From Alphaproteobacteria bacterium HGW-Alphaproteobacteria-4 (GTDB lineage: Bacteria; Pseudomonadota; Alphaproteobacteria; Rhodobacterales; Rhodobacteraceae), in NCBI GenBank assembly GCA_002842855.1, contig PHEE01000014.1, positions 1-64,000 of the forward strand: a stretch of DNA of 64,000 nucleotides, written 5' to 3'. Below the pieces are notes generated by a model. That model searched no databases. It was not told the origin of the DNA and was given only the letters and a program-made list of their open reading frames with translations. Positions within the stretch are counted from its first letter, which is position 1, and each line of letters opens with the position of its first letter. The translations under genes and the position numbers were made by a program. This document shows, piece by piece, positions 54,113 through 63,029 of this stretch.

Positions 54113-54595
54113 TTAGCGGCGCGCCACCTTGAAACCGGCATCCGCAAGGCACGCGGTGCCGTAAACGCGCTGGGTGCCCCAATCGGTGCGGATGTCAAAG
54201 GCGCAGTTCGAGGGCAGGCGGGCGGTGAACCCTTCGTCGCGCAGGCATTGTGCCGAAACCACTTCGCGGTTGCCGGAATTCAGGCGCACGGAGCGCAGGC
54301 AGGAGCCCGGCAACCAGGTGGTGCGGTTTTCCCAACCGTTGTTGCCATGGCCGTTCCAGCCGTTGTTGCCCCAGTTGTTGCTGGGCGGCGGCGCGCGGCG
54401 TGGTTGCGGTTGCGGTTGCGGCTGCGGGCGTGCGTTGCCCTTGTTGGCGTCATTGATGACCGCGCCAAGCACCGCCATGCCGAGCAGCACACCCAGAAAC
54501 TCGCGCCCGTTCTTGTCAAGCGCGGCGGCAGGGGATGCGGTGATGCCGGTCAGCGCGATGGCGGCGGCGGTGGTCAGGGCGATCATACGTTTCAT
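54113..54595 (-). CDS. Exported protein with Pro-Gln and Asn/Gly/Trp-rich linker, unknown function
   Basis: 160 residues from ATG 54595. Signal peptide MIALTTAAAIALTGITASPA and hydrophobic FLGVLLGMAVLGAVI, then a linker with PQPQPQPQP and NNWGNNGWNGHGNN. The C-terminal domain has four cysteines (CLRSVRL, AQCLRDEGF, NCAFDI, ACLADAGF), likely two disulfides. No named family recognised. Similar small exported proteins occur in Rhodobacterales, but this is from memory, not a search. Confidence 0.75.
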   Translation of the reverse strand: MKRMIALTTAAAIALTGITASPAAALDKNGREFLGVLLGMAVLGAVINDANKGNARPQPQPQPQPRRAPPPSNNWGNNGWNGHGNNGWENRTTWLPGSCLRSVRLNSGNREVVSAQCLRDEGFTARLPSNCAFDIRTDWGTQRVYGTACLADAGFKVARR

Positions 54596-54690
54596 ATCTG
54601 CGGTTCCTCGTGGGGGCGTCTGGCTGGCAGCGCCGGTTGCGATGAAGGTGCTATTGAATATCAACCCGGCTTTGGCGCAATCTCGCAACT

Positions 54691-54975
54691 ATGAAAACGC
54701 TCATCGCCCTCGCATTGCTGGTGGCAGCCGCCAGCCCCGCCCATGCTGCCTGTTATGCCGATTACAAGGCCAAGCAGGACGCCCCCCTGCGGCTGCACTA
54801 CGGTGTGGCCGAGCTTTCCGACGCCGCCTGCGGGTCGGCGCAGGCCGCTGCGGCGGCGCTTGCGCCCCGCCTTGCGCAAAACGGCTGGACGCTGCTCAAC
54901 ATTCTCTCCATCTTCGGACCCGAAGGGCTGGAGCAGAGGAAAGACAGTGCCGGGTCGAATTACCTCCGTTACTGA
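54691..54975 (+). CDS. Small exported protein, unknown function
   Basis: 94 residues with a signal peptide (MKTLIALALLVAAASPAHAA). The mature part contains CYADYKAKQDAPLRLHYGVA and PRLAQNGWTLLNILSIFGPE. I see no known family. Its 3' end overlaps the next gene by 29 bases (54947-54975), pointing to translational coupling with the membrane winged-helix protein. Confidence 0.75.
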   Translation: MKTLIALALLVAAASPAHAACYADYKAKQDAPLRLHYGVAELSDAACGSAQAAAAALAPRLAQNGWTLLNILSIFGPEGLEQRKDSAGSNYLRY

Positions 54976-55651
54976 CAGCCTGCGCAGCGGCAGCCGCGCG
55001 GTGGTCTGGGGCATTGGCGCCGTTGTGGCCATACTCGCCGCTGCGGCGGTGGGCCTGTTCCTGTCGCTTCCCGATGCAAATGCCTTCAACGCACGTGTTG
55101 AGCGCATCTTCATGGAAAACGACGCGCTTACCGGCGCAGGCGAGGTGCGGTTGCTCGAGGTGCTGGCGCAATCTGGCACCTCGTTTTCCGAGGTGTTGTC
55201 CAGCTACCGTATCATCATCTTCATTCTGTTGCTTTTCGCCGCAGCGCTGCTTATCGCGGCGCTGGTGTTTCTGTTGATGATCGTGGCGCTCAACCGCCGA
55301 ATGGTCGAGATTCAGCGCGCCGGTATCGAGGTGCGCAGCCTGACCATCGCGCGCGCCGAAAACGCGGTGATCCTGAACGACATGGCATTTACCCTAACCC
55401 CGGCCGCGATCGAAACGCTGGCGGTGCTGGCCGAGGCGCGGATGGATGACGACGTGCTTTCGGGGGCCGAGATCGAGGCAGTGATTTCGGGTCGCTCCGC
55501 CGCCGATTGCGACGAATCGGCAGGTGCCACGCGCATCAAACGGCTGCGCGATGCCTTGGGCAACCAGTTGGTGACCGAACTTCTTGTGCGCAACATTACC
55601 CGCAAGGGGTACATGCTCGCCGTCGACAAATCCGCGATCCGGATGACCTGA
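54947..55651 (+). CDS. Membrane protein with C-terminal OmpR-like winged helix
   Basis: 234 residues from GTG 54947 (GAGGA six bases upstream). Two membrane helices, about 21-41 and 89-115, enclose a periplasmic loop of about 47 residues. The cytoplasmic part (116-234) ends in a Trans_reg_C-like winged helix: TLTPAAIETLAVLAEARMDD, RIKRLRDALG and RNITRKGYML, which follows the OmpR-type pattern LT..E..lL / vhIsrLRkkLg / rG.GY.L. This is a ToxR/CadC-type idea with reversed order (membrane part N-terminal). No receiver domain. The target and signal are unknown. Longer open frame upstream is in another gene's frame and is rejected. Confidence 0.7.
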   Translation: MPGRITSVTDSLRSGSRAVVWGIGAVVAILAAAAVGLFLSLPDANAFNARVERIFMENDALTGAGEVRLLEVLAQSGTSFSEVLSSYRIIIFILLLFAAALLIAALVFLLMIVALNRRMVEIQRAGIEVRSLTIARAENAVILNDMAFTLTPAAIETLAVLAEARMDDDVLSGAEIEAVISGRSAADCDESAGATRIKRLRDALGNQLVTELLVRNITRKGYMLAVDKSAIRMT

Positions 55652-55659
55652 CAGCGGGC

Positions 55660-55735
55660 TGGTGACCCCGGATGGATTCGAACCATCGACCTGCCGCTTA
55701 GGAGGCGGCCGCTCTATCCCCTGAGCTACGGGGCC
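55660..55735 (-). tRNA. tRNA-Arg (anticodon CCT)
   Basis: Minus strand from 55735 to 55663, with an encoded CCA at 55660-55662. Acceptor stem GGCCCCG pairs with CGGGGTC (one G-U), D arm AGCTCAGGGGATAGAGC, anticodon loop with CCT in GCCTCCTAAGC, and T arm with GGTTCGAATCC. It decodes AGG. It lies just past the stop of the winged-helix gene, on the opposite strand. Confidence 0.93.
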
Positions 55736-55840
55736 AATTGCGCCTTAATGCGGGCAATCGGCGCTGCGCGCAAGCAGGGTTGCGGGTTTTTACCAAGCAA
55801 GAAAGTTGCGCAATATGATGCCGCGGTTACCATTCTTTCC

Positions 55841-55856
55841 GCGTTAGCGATAACAT
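55841..55856 (+). promoter_or_regulatory. GntR/LacI-type operator upstream of the LacI-family gene
   Basis: GTTA (55843-55846), GCGA, TAAC (55851-55854): an inverted repeat matching the GntR-type operator ATGTTA-N4-TAACAT in all but the leftmost bases. It lies about 80 bp before the regulator's GTG start, so it is probably an autoregulatory site. A second GGTTACC half-site is at about 55825-55831. Confidence 0.5.
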
Positions 55857-55933
55857 CATGGGACGCAGATACTTGCACTGGCGAAAGCTTTGGCGCTAAG
55901 CATGAAGAAACCCCAGCTTGAAAGGTTCGCCGC

Positions 55934-56965
55934 GTGACTCGCACCCCGCTCGACCCCCGCCGACCACTTACGCTGCGCGACGTATCCGAAGCCTCGGGCG
56001 TTTCGGAAATGACCGTCAGCCGGGTGCTTCGCAACCGTGGCGACGTGTCTGATGCCACCCGCGCAAAAGTGCTCGAGGCCGCGCAGAGGCTTGGCTATGT
56101 GCCGAACAAGATCGCGGGCGCGCTGGCCAGCCAGCGCGTCAACTTGGTTGCGGTCATCATCCCATCGCTTTCGAACCTCGTTTTTCCCGACGTTCTCGGC
56201 GGCATTTCCGAGGTGCTGGAGGATACCGGGCTGCAACCGGTTGTCGGGGTGACGAAGTATTCGCCGCAACGCGAAGAATCGATTCTGTACGAAATGCTTT
56301 CGTGGCGTCCCTCGGGCGTCATTATCGCGGGGCTTGAACACACGCCCGCTGCGCGCTCGATGCTGGAAAACGCTGGCATCCCGATTGTCGAGATCATGGA
56401 TTCCGATGGCAAGGGTGTAGATTCGGTGGTGGGTATCTCGCACCGCCGCGCCGGGCGCGAGATGGCGGCCGCGATCGTGGCTGCGGGCTACAAGCGGATC
56501 GCATTTCTTGGCACCAAGATGCCAGATGACCACCGTGCCCGAAAACGGCTGGAAGGGTTTATCGAAGGTCTGGCGAAAGCGGGTCTGGAGCTGGTGGATT
56601 CAGTCTTTTATTCCGGTGGGTCAGCGCTCTTGAAGGGGCGCGAGATGACAAAGGCGGTTCTGAAGCGCCATCCGGAAATTGATTTTCTGTATTACTCCAA
56701 TGACATGATCGGCGCGGGCGGGCTGCTGTGGTGCCTTGAAAATGGCTACGATGTGCCGGGCAAATTGGGGCTGGCGGGGTTCAACGGGGTTGATCTGCTC
56801 GACGGTTTGCCGCGCAGACTGGCGACAATGGATGCCTGCCGCCATGAGATCGGCATCAGGGCCGCTGAGATCATCGCCGGGCGCAGCCATTCGGGGCAAA
56901 TCGGCGGCGAGGTGGTGGAACTTACGCCGGTGCTGCAACCGGGCGACACAATTCGAAAAAGATAG
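55934..56965 (+). CDS. LacI-family transcriptional regulator (GntR-like)
   Basis: 343 residues from GTG 55934. The N-terminal HTH is LTLRDVSEASGVSEMTVSRV and LRNRGDVSDATRAKVLEAAQ (about 12-51), then hinge IAGALASQRVNLVAVIIPS and a periplasmic-binding-like effector domain with DFLYYSNDMIGAGGLLWCLE. Overall it resembles GntR/IdnR gluconate repressors; the effector is not certain, and no sugar-metabolism operon is adjacent, so it may regulate remote genes. Confidence 0.9.
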   Translation: MTRTPLDPRRPLTLRDVSEASGVSEMTVSRVLRNRGDVSDATRAKVLEAAQRLGYVPNKIAGALASQRVNLVAVIIPSLSNLVFPDVLGGISEVLEDTGLQPVVGVTKYSPQREESILYEMLSWRPSGVIIAGLEHTPAARSMLENAGIPIVEIMDSDGKGVDSVVGISHRRAGREMAAAIVAAGYKRIAFLGTKMPDDHRARKRLEGFIEGLAKAGLELVDSVFYSGGSALLKGREMTKAVLKRHPEIDFLYYSNDMIGAGGLLWCLENGYDVPGKLGLAGFNGVDLLDGLPRRLATMDACRHEIGIRAAEIIAGRSHSGQIGGEVVELTPVLQPGDTIRKR

Positions 56966-57032
56966 GGCGCTTTCCGCCCCATTCTGGCCCTTGGCCCGTT
57001 CACCCGAGGGTGCCTTTCAAAGAAGAAGCCGA

Positions 57033-57557
57033 TCAGGCTTTCGGTCGGAAGGCCTTGATGCGCGCCGGGTCGGTATCGATGCGGCCTGCGCCGATCAGAT
57101 CGAGGCAATAGGGCACAGCGGCGAAAACGGCATCAAGACAGGTGGCGATGGCCGCGGGTTTGCCGGGAAGCGTGATGATCAGGCTTTTGCCCGCGATGCC
57201 AGCGCTCTGGCGAGACAGGATGGCGGTCGGTACTTCGCGCAAGCTTGCGCGGCGCATTTCTTCGCCAAAACCGGCGAGCTCCTTTTCAACCACGTCTGCA
57301 ACTCCCTCGGGGGTTTCGTCGCGGGGTGCGGGGCCGGTGCCGCCGGTGACAAGAATCAGATCGGCACCCTCGGCAACAAGTCGGCGCAGCGTCGCGGCGA
57401 CGCTGGCGCGGCCATCGGGGATGATGTCGCGGGTGATGGACAAAGGCGAAGTCACCACACCGCCTAGCCAGGCTTCAGCTGCCGGGCCGCCCTTGTCCTC
57501 GTATTCACCGCGGCTGGCGCGGTCGGAAACGGTGACAATTGCGGCCCGCGCCGTCAT
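57033..57557 (-). CDS. mog: Molybdopterin adenylyltransferase MogA
   Basis: 174 residues. MogA/MoaB fold with [40 protein letters not shown], and [20 protein letters not shown], closely parallel to E. coli MogA. It adenylates molybdopterin in molybdenum cofactor synthesis. Its ATG overlaps the argG stop by four bases, an unusual but small operon with arginine synthesis. Confidence 0.93.
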   Translation of the reverse strand: MTARAAIVTVSDRASRGEYEDKGGPAAEAWLGGVVTSPLSITRDIIPDGRASVAATLRRLVAEGADLILVTGGTGPAPRDETPEGVADVVEKELAGFGEEMRRASLREVPTAILSRQSAGIAGKSLIITLPGKPAAIATCLDAVFAAVPYCLDLIGAGRIDTDPARIKAFRPKA

Positions 57558-58780
57558 TTCTTTACCCGCGCGTTGCGCGTGGCGATCAATTTCAGGCGCA
57601 GCGCGTTGAGATGGATAAAGCCTGCGGCGTCTTTCTGGTCATAGGCGCCGGCGTCGTCTTCAAAGGTCACATGGGCCTCGGAGTACAGGCTGTTTTCGGA
57701 CCAGCGCGCAACGGTGCGCGCGGCGCCTTTGTAAAGCTTGACCCGCACGGTGCCGCTGACATGTTCCTGGCTCTTGTCGATCAGCGCTTGCAGCATTTCG
57801 CGTTCAGGCGAATACCAAAAGCCGTTGTAGATGAGTTCGGCATAGCGCGGCATGATCGAATCCTTGAGATGCCCCGAGCCTGCATCAAGGGTTATCTGCT
57901 CGATACCGCGGTGCGCCTCAAGCAGGATCGTGCCGCCGGGGGTTTCGTAGATGCCCCGCGATTTCATACCGACGAAGCGGTTTTCGACCAGATCAAGTCG
58001 GCCGACACCATGCTTGCCGCCAAGCTCGTTCAGCCTAGTCAGAATGGTGGCGGGCGACATCGCCTTGCCGTCGATTGCCACCGCGTCGCCCCGCTCAAAG
58101 GTGATCTCTACCATCTCGGGCGTATCGGGTGCGTCTTCCGGGTTTACCGTGCGCTGATACACATAATCGGGCGCCTCGTTCGCCGGGTTTTCCAGCGCCT
58201 TGCCCTCAGACGAGGTGTGCAGCAGATTCGCATCGACCGAAAAGGGGGCCTCACCGCGTTTGTCCTTTGCGATCGGAATCTGGTTCGCTTCGGCAAACTG
58301 CAACAACTTGGTGCGCGAGGTCAGATCCCAAAGCCGCCAAGGGGCGATGACCTGAATATGCGGGTTGAGCGCATAGGCGCAGAGCTCAAAGCGCACCTGA
58401 TCATTGCCTTTGCCAGTTGCGCCGTGCGCCACCGCATCGGCGCCGCATTCTTCGGCGATGCGCACAAGATGCTTGGAAATAAGCGGGCGCGCAATTGAAG
58501 TGCCGAGCAGGTAGAGCCCCTCATAAAGGGCATTGGCGCGGAACATCGGAAACACGAAATCGCGCACGAATTCTTCGCGCACGTCGATGATGTGGATGTT
58601 CTCGGGCTTGATGCCCAAAAGCAGCGCTTTCGCCCGCGCCGGTTCCAGTTCCTCGCCCTGACCAAGGTCGGCGGTAAAGGTCACCACCTCGCAGCCATAT
58701 TCGGTTTGCAGCCATTTCAGGATGATAGAGGTGTCTAGGCCGCCCGAGTAGGCGAGCACAACTTTTTTGGGTGCGGACAT
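57554..58780 (-). CDS. argG: Argininosuccinate synthase
   Basis: 408 residues. PP-loop [16 protein letters not shown] at about 10-25; [34 protein letters not shown]; the C-terminal half carries [14 protein letters not shown]. It joins citrulline and aspartate with ATP. The usual length of the short argG group. Upstream is an exported low-complexity protein on the same strand, 107 bp away. Confidence 0.98.
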   Translation of the reverse strand: MSAPKKVVLAYSGGLDTSIILKWLQTEYGCEVVTFTADLGQGEELEPARAKALLLGIKPENIHIIDVREEFVRDFVFPMFRANALYEGLYLLGTSIARPLISKHLVRIAEECGADAVAHGATGKGNDQVRFELCAYALNPHIQVIAPWRLWDLTSRTKLLQFAEANQIPIAKDKRGEAPFSVDANLLHTSSEGKALENPANEAPDYVYQRTVNPEDAPDTPEMVEITFERGDAVAIDGKAMSPATILTRLNELGGKHGVGRLDLVENRFVGMKSRGIYETPGGTILLEAHRGIEQITLDAGSGHLKDSIMPRYAELIYNGFWYSPEREMLQALIDKSQEHVSGTVRVKLYKGAARTVARWSENSLYSEAHVTFEDDAGAYDQKDAAGFIHLNALRLKLIATRNARVKK

Positions 58781-58849
58781 GGGGGCCTCTGCGCAAAGGG
58801 TTCCGATTTCGGGTCGGTTTATTGGGTTTTGCGCAGGGCGGCAAGGGTG

Positions 58850-58884
58850 CGTGCCGGGGCGGCACCCAGCGCCGCCCCGGCCAG
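58850..58884 (-). terminator. Hairpin after the low-complexity exported-protein gene
   Basis: An 11-bp perfect stem, GCCGGGGCGGC (58853-58863) pairing with GCCGCCCCGGC (58871-58881), loop of seven. It directly follows the stop of the minus-strand gene at 58888; no U-run is seen, so it may end or stabilise that transcript before argG. Confidence 0.5.
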
Positions 58885-58887
58885 CGA

Positions 58888-59769
58888 TCAGTAGGTAACT
58901 GCCGGCGGCAGGCCTTCGCCCGACCCGGCTGCCTCGGCCTCGACGAGGCCCAGTTGCGCACGCAGGAATGCAAGGGCTTCGGGCGAAAGCGCGCGCCCAT
59001 TGGTGGCGGCAAGAAGGGCCTCGGCCTCGGCAGCCTCGGCGGCCGCTTGCGCGGCGGCTGCTTGCGCCGCAGCGTCTGCTGCGGCAATTGCCGCGGCGTC
59101 GGCGGCCAGAATCTGATCCGCCAGCGTGGCAATTGCTTCTTCGTGCCCAAGGGCGTCGGAAAGTTCGGCGGTGAGCGCCGCAAGATCTTCCGCATAGGTC
59201 AACGAGGCCGAATCAAGCGCGTTGATATCGGCTTCGATGGCAGCCGAGGTGCGGCCCGCGTAGGTATCGAGCAACGCCTGGCGTTCAGCTTGCAGCAGCA
59301 GCAACGCGGCCTCGGCATCCGCGGCATTGGCGGCAGTTTTGCCGGCCAAAGCTGCAACGGCCAGCGCTTCGCCAACCGCGACCCGATAGGATTCGATCCG
59401 GCCTACCTGGCTTTTGGGGGCGGCGTTGGCAAAGGCCTGGGCGCTGGCATGATAGGCATTTAGCCCCTTGAGTTCCGAGGCCATTGCCCCGGTGTCGGAC
59501 TTGCCGCCACGGTTGCCGCTGTTGCCTCTGTCCTCAGCGGCGCCATTGCCGCCTCGGTTGCCGTTGTCGCCACTGTTCCCTTGTGCACCGGTGGGTTCCT
59601 CGCGCTCGGGCCGGTTGCCCCGATCTGCGCCATTGTCGCCTTTCGCCTCGCTTTTTTCATTTTTGGCAAATGCAGGGCCGGCGCCGAACACAGTGCCGGG
59701 CAACGTTGGCATCATCATGAGCGCCGCAACTGCGGCGGCAATCGAAAATCTGGCTAAGACAAGCTTCAT
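58888..59769 (-). CDS. Exported Gly/Asn-rich, Ala-rich protein of unknown function
   Basis: 293 residues. N-terminal signal ([20 protein letters not shown] with a long hydrophobic region to about residue 33). Then a low-complexity segment (about 38-95) with [14 protein letters not shown] and repeated GN-R-GG units ([20 protein letters not shown]), and an Ala/Glu/Leu-rich helical part (about 100-290), including nearly pure Ala/Glu/Ala stretches. I recognise no family. Collagen-like or surface-exposed structural roles are conceivable but cannot be shown. Confidence 0.7.
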   Translation of the reverse strand: MKLVLARFSIAAAVAALMMMPTLPGTVFGAGPAFAKNEKSEAKGDNGADRGNRPEREEPTGAQGNSGDNGNRGGNGAAEDRGNSGNRGGKSDTGAMASELKGLNAYHASAQAFANAAPKSQVGRIESYRVAVGEALAVAALAGKTAANAADAEAALLLLQAERQALLDTYAGRTSAAIEADINALDSASLTYAEDLAALTAELSDALGHEEAIATLADQILAADAAAIAAADAAAQAAAAQAAAEAAEAEALLAATNGRALSPEALAFLRAQLGLVEAEAAGSGEGLPPAVTY

Positions 59770-59956
59770 TACAAACCCCCATAAGGTTTTTCATCCGGCG
59801 GCGCGGCCGCTCGGCGTCTTTCATGCAGCATCTCTGGGGCAGAACTGTGGCAAAGGGCACCCATTCTTTTTCGTGCAGGCGAAGAACCGCCGCGCGCGCC
59901 GCTTGACAGCCGGGCCTGAAACTGGCGCAAGGGCTGCACCCAGACAGGATCGCGCC

Positions 59957-61204
59957 ATGACCCGTTTTTCAGATGCAGCGCTTGCCGCAACCGCCGCGCT
60001 GCGTGCAGTGTTCGACCCCACGCCGTTGCAGCGCAACGACCATTTGTCGGCGCGCTATGGTGCCGAGATCTGGCTGAAGCGTGAAGACCTTGCCCCCGTG
60101 CGCAGCTACAAGCTTCGTGGCGCTTTCAATGCGATGCGCAAGGTGCGCGCAGCAAACCCTGGGCAGGGGCATTTTGTCTGCGCGAGTGCCGGAAACCATG
60201 CGCAGGGCGTGGCCTTTGCCTGCCGTCATTTCGGGGTGCGGGGGACCATCTTCATGCCGGTCACCACGCCACAGCAGAAGATTGACAAAACCCGCACCTT
60301 TGGTGGCGATGCCATCGAAATCGTGCTGACAGGCGACTACTTCGACCAAACCCTTGCTGCGAGCCAGCGGTTCTGTGCCGACGTGGGTGCGCAGTATCTT
60401 TCGCCGTTCGATGATGCGGACGTGATTGAGGGGCAGGCCTCGGTGGCCGTGGAAATGCTGGACCAACTTGGCCGCGCACCCGATCTGGTGATCTTGCCGG
60501 TTGGCGGGGGCGGGCTTGCGGCTGGGGTGACAGGCTATTTGCGCGAGGCGGCGCCCGCGGTCGATTTCCGCTTTGTCGAACCTCTGGGCGGCGCAAGCCT
60601 TGCGGCAGCCCTGGCAGCGGGTGCACCGGTGACGCTAAAGAAGGTCAACAGTTTCGTTGATGGTGCCGCCGTCGCCCGGATCGGTGCATTGCCGTTTTCG
60701 CGCCTTGCTTGGGTGCGCCCTGATCAGGTGCTGCTTGCGCCCGAGGACCGCATTTGCATCACCATGCTGGAAATGCTGAACGTCGAGGGCATCGTGCTTG
60801 AACCCGCCGGCGCGCTCTCGGTCGATGTACTGCCCGAACTTGCGGCAGAAATCGTTGGCAAGACCGTGGTCTGCGTCACTTCGGGGGGAAACTTTGATTT
60901 TGAACGGTTGCCCGAAGTCAAAGAGCGCGCGCAACGATTTGCCGGGTTGAAGAAATACTTCATTCTGCGCATGCCGCAGCGCCCCGGAGCGCTGCGCGAG
61001 TTTTTGGCCATGCTTGGCCCCGAAGATGATATTGCCCGGTTCGAGTACCTCAAGAAATCAGCGCGCAACTTTGGATCGGCGCTGATCGGCATCGAAACCA
61101 AGGCCGCGGAGAATTTCATCGCGCTGACCAGGCAACTCGACTCGGCCGGTTTCAGTTACCGCGACATTACCGATGACGAGGCGCTGGCCGAGTTTCTGGT
61201 TTAG
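59957..61204 (+). CDS. ilvA: Threonine ammonia-lyase (threonine dehydratase)
   Basis: 415 residues from ATG 59957. PLP lysine K52 in KREDLAPVRSYKLRGAFNAM, ASAGNHAQGVAFAC, LPVGGGGLAAGVTGY, and a C-terminal regulatory ACT-like domain from about residue 330 (LKKYFILRMPQRPGALREFL). It makes 2-oxobutyrate from threonine for isoleucine synthesis. The open frame continues 163 codons upstream through an unrelated region, which I reject. Convergent with the Hpt gene; stops overlap in TTAG. Confidence 0.95.
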   Translation: MTRFSDAALAATAALRAVFDPTPLQRNDHLSARYGAEIWLKREDLAPVRSYKLRGAFNAMRKVRAANPGQGHFVCASAGNHAQGVAFACRHFGVRGTIFMPVTTPQQKIDKTRTFGGDAIEIVLTGDYFDQTLAASQRFCADVGAQYLSPFDDADVIEGQASVAVEMLDQLGRAPDLVILPVGGGGLAAGVTGYLREAAPAVDFRFVEPLGGASLAAALAAGAPVTLKKVNSFVDGAAVARIGALPFSRLAWVRPDQVLLAPEDRICITMLEMLNVEGIVLEPAGALSVDVLPELAAEIVGKTVVCVTSGGNFDFERLPEVKERAQRFAGLKKYFILRMPQRPGALREFLAMLGPEDDIARFEYLKKSARNFGSALIGIETKAAENFIALTRQLDSAGFSYRDITDDEALAEFLV

Positions 61205-61545
61205 GCAACGCGGCTGCCGCCAAGCGCACAGAACTCGCCCACCCGTGCCATGAATGCCTCTTTCGAGGCGCCATAGATGGCGATCACTTCTGTTACATTC
61301 ACCTCCGCGCCCCGCCCCGCAGCAGCTTTGCGCTCGCCTTCCTGACAGGCAGCGCCGAAGGCGACAAACCCAAGGTTCCACGCGCTGCCCTTGAGAAAAT
61401 GCAGGGCGTCTTCAAGCTTTTCGGGCTGGGCGCCGAGGCGCATCACCACTGCTTCGACCTCGTCAAGAAACAGCTCCAGCACCTCCGCAAAGCCATCTTC
61501 GCCGATCTCGTCGCGCAGTTCCGTTATGCGTGCCCAGTCAATCAT
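61201..61545 (-). CDS. Hpt (histidine phosphotransfer) domain protein
   Basis: 114 residues from ATG 61545 (MIDWARITELRDEIGEDGF). A single Hpt four-helix bundle with phospho-accepting His49 in ALHFLKGSAWNLGF. No kinase or receiver domain is fused. It lies divergent from the receiver-phosphatase gene next door, so the pair may share a phosphorelay. The upstream in-frame start at 61641 overlaps the promoter region and is less likely. Confidence 0.88.
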   Translation of the reverse strand: MIDWARITELRDEIGEDGFAEVLELFLDEVEAVVMRLGAQPEKLEDALHFLKGSAWNLGFVAFGAACQEGERKAAAGRGAEVNVTEVIAIYGASKEAFMARVGEFCALGGSRVA

Positions 61546-61695
61546 CGCAATCTCCACCAACCGAAAACCTTCACCGCATGCGACGCTAGACGCGATACCT
61601 TGCCGAATGCTTAAACGGCGAATTTGTCGGAAGTTCACCACACGTTAAGTGCCGCAGGGTTAGCGTCGGTGCGTTGCAGAGTTCAGGGTGATTTC

Positions 61696-62979
61696 TTGCC
61701 GCAAACGCCGAACAGTGCGCCGGGGCTGCCGGGCGCCGCGCTGGAAACCCAGGGCCGCCGGGTTCTGGTTGTCGATGACAGCCGGATGCAGCGCCGCATT
61801 CTGGCCGCGCAACTGGCGCGGGCGGGCTACAAGGTGCTTGAAGCCGCGACCGGCGAAGAGGCGATGCAGATATGCGCCAGCGCCCCGGTCGATCTGATCC
61901 TGTCAGATTGGGTCATGCCCGGCATGTCGGGCCTCGATTTCTGCCGGGCTTTCCGCGCCATGCCGCGTGATGGCTACGGCTATTTCATTCTACTCACGTC
62001 CAAGACCGAAAAGGGCGAGGTGGCGCAAGGCCTGCAAAGCGGCGCTGACGATTTTCTCGCCAAACCCGTCAACGGCGATGAGCTTCGCGCCCGCCTGGCG
62101 GCAGGCGAGCGCATCTTGCGCATGGAAGCGGAACTCAAGGCAAAGAACCGTTTGGTCAGCGCCACGCTGGATGAACTGCAGCGCGTCTACGATTCCGTCG
62201 GCCGCGACCTGTGCGAAGCGCAGAAACTTCAGCAAAGCCTTTTAAAGGAACGCCACCGCAGCTTTGGCAGTGCCGAGGTGTCGCTTTTGCTGCGCCCTTC
62301 GGGCCATGTCGGCGGCGATCTGGTCGGGTATTTCCCGATCAACGCGCGGCGCGTCGGCCTGTTTGGCATCGACGTTTCCGGCCACGGAATAACTTCGGCG
62401 CTGATGACGGCACGGTTGGCAGGCTATCTTTCAGGCTCGTCTCCCGAACAGAATATCGCGCTGGTGCAGACCGAATACGGCATCTATGACGCCCGGCCGC
62501 CGCATGAACTTGCCGCCTATCTGAACTCTCTCGTGCTAGAGGAAATGCAGACCGAAAGTTATTTCACGTTGATCTACGCCGATGTCGATCTGATCAACGG
62601 CAAGGTCGAGATGGTGCAGGCCGGGCACCCGCACCCGGCCGTGCAGCGCGCGGATGGGACGGTCGAATATCTGGGTCGGGGCGGCTTGCCCGTGGGGCTT
62701 ATCGAGGGCGCGGAGTTTGACAGTTTTTTCACGACGCTTCAGCCCGGCGACCGGCTGTTTCTGATGTCGGACGGTATCACCGAGGCAGAAGACCAGCGCG
62801 GCACGCTTCTTGGCGAAACCGGATTGCGCGAAATCATGGTGCGCAGCGCAGCGCTGCGAGGCGAAGCATTTCTCGAGAGCCTGATGTGGGACCTGAACGC
62901 GTTCGCCGGAGGGGACTTGGGCGACGATGTCTCGGCGGTGTTCTTCGAGTATGATGGCGCTAAGGAAAACGTGGGTTAG
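61696..62979 (+). CDS. Response regulator with PP2C/SpoIIE-type phosphatase output
   Basis: 427 residues if TTG 61696 is the start (AGGG with seven-base spacing; in-frame GTG 61669 and TTG 61624 are alternatives). N-terminal receiver: RRVLVVDDSRMQRRILAAQL, phospho-Asp in LILSDWVMPGMSGLDF (about residue 71), Lys in DDFLAKPVNG. A short coiled coil follows, then a PPM phosphatase domain: VGLFGIDVSGHGITSALMTA, QAGHPHPAVQRADG and LMSDGITEAEDQRG, including metal-binding aspartates. It resembles RbaY of Rhodobacter capsulatus, which acts in an anti-sigma partner-switching system; no anti-sigma genes are adjacent, so that is inference. Confidence 0.85.
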   Translation: MPQTPNSAPGLPGAALETQGRRVLVVDDSRMQRRILAAQLARAGYKVLEAATGEEAMQICASAPVDLILSDWVMPGMSGLDFCRAFRAMPRDGYGYFILLTSKTEKGEVAQGLQSGADDFLAKPVNGDELRARLAAGERILRMEAELKAKNRLVSATLDELQRVYDSVGRDLCEAQKLQQSLLKERHRSFGSAEVSLLLRPSGHVGGDLVGYFPINARRVGLFGIDVSGHGITSALMTARLAGYLSGSSPEQNIALVQTEYGIYDARPPHELAAYLNSLVLEEMQTESYFTLIYADVDLINGKVEMVQAGHPHPAVQRADGTVEYLGRGGLPVGLIEGAEFDSFFTTLQPGDRLFLMSDGITEAEDQRGTLLGETGLREIMVRSAALRGEAFLESLMWDLNAFAGGDLGDDVSAVFFEYDGAKENVG

Positions 62980-63029
62980 CAGGCCCCTGCGCGGGGTGTC
63001 ATCCCAGACAGACACGCGCTGCAAAGTGT

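Noticed and set aside
56990-57032. Terminator between the LacI-family gene and mog
   Set aside because: CACCC-GA-GGGTG is only a 5-bp stem with a loop too small to form and no U-run on either strand.
59468-59956. N-terminal extension of ilvA to position 59468
   Set aside because: The added 163 residues are antisense to the low-complexity exported protein gene and unlike any threonine ammonia-lyase; ATG 59957 gives the conserved N-terminus.
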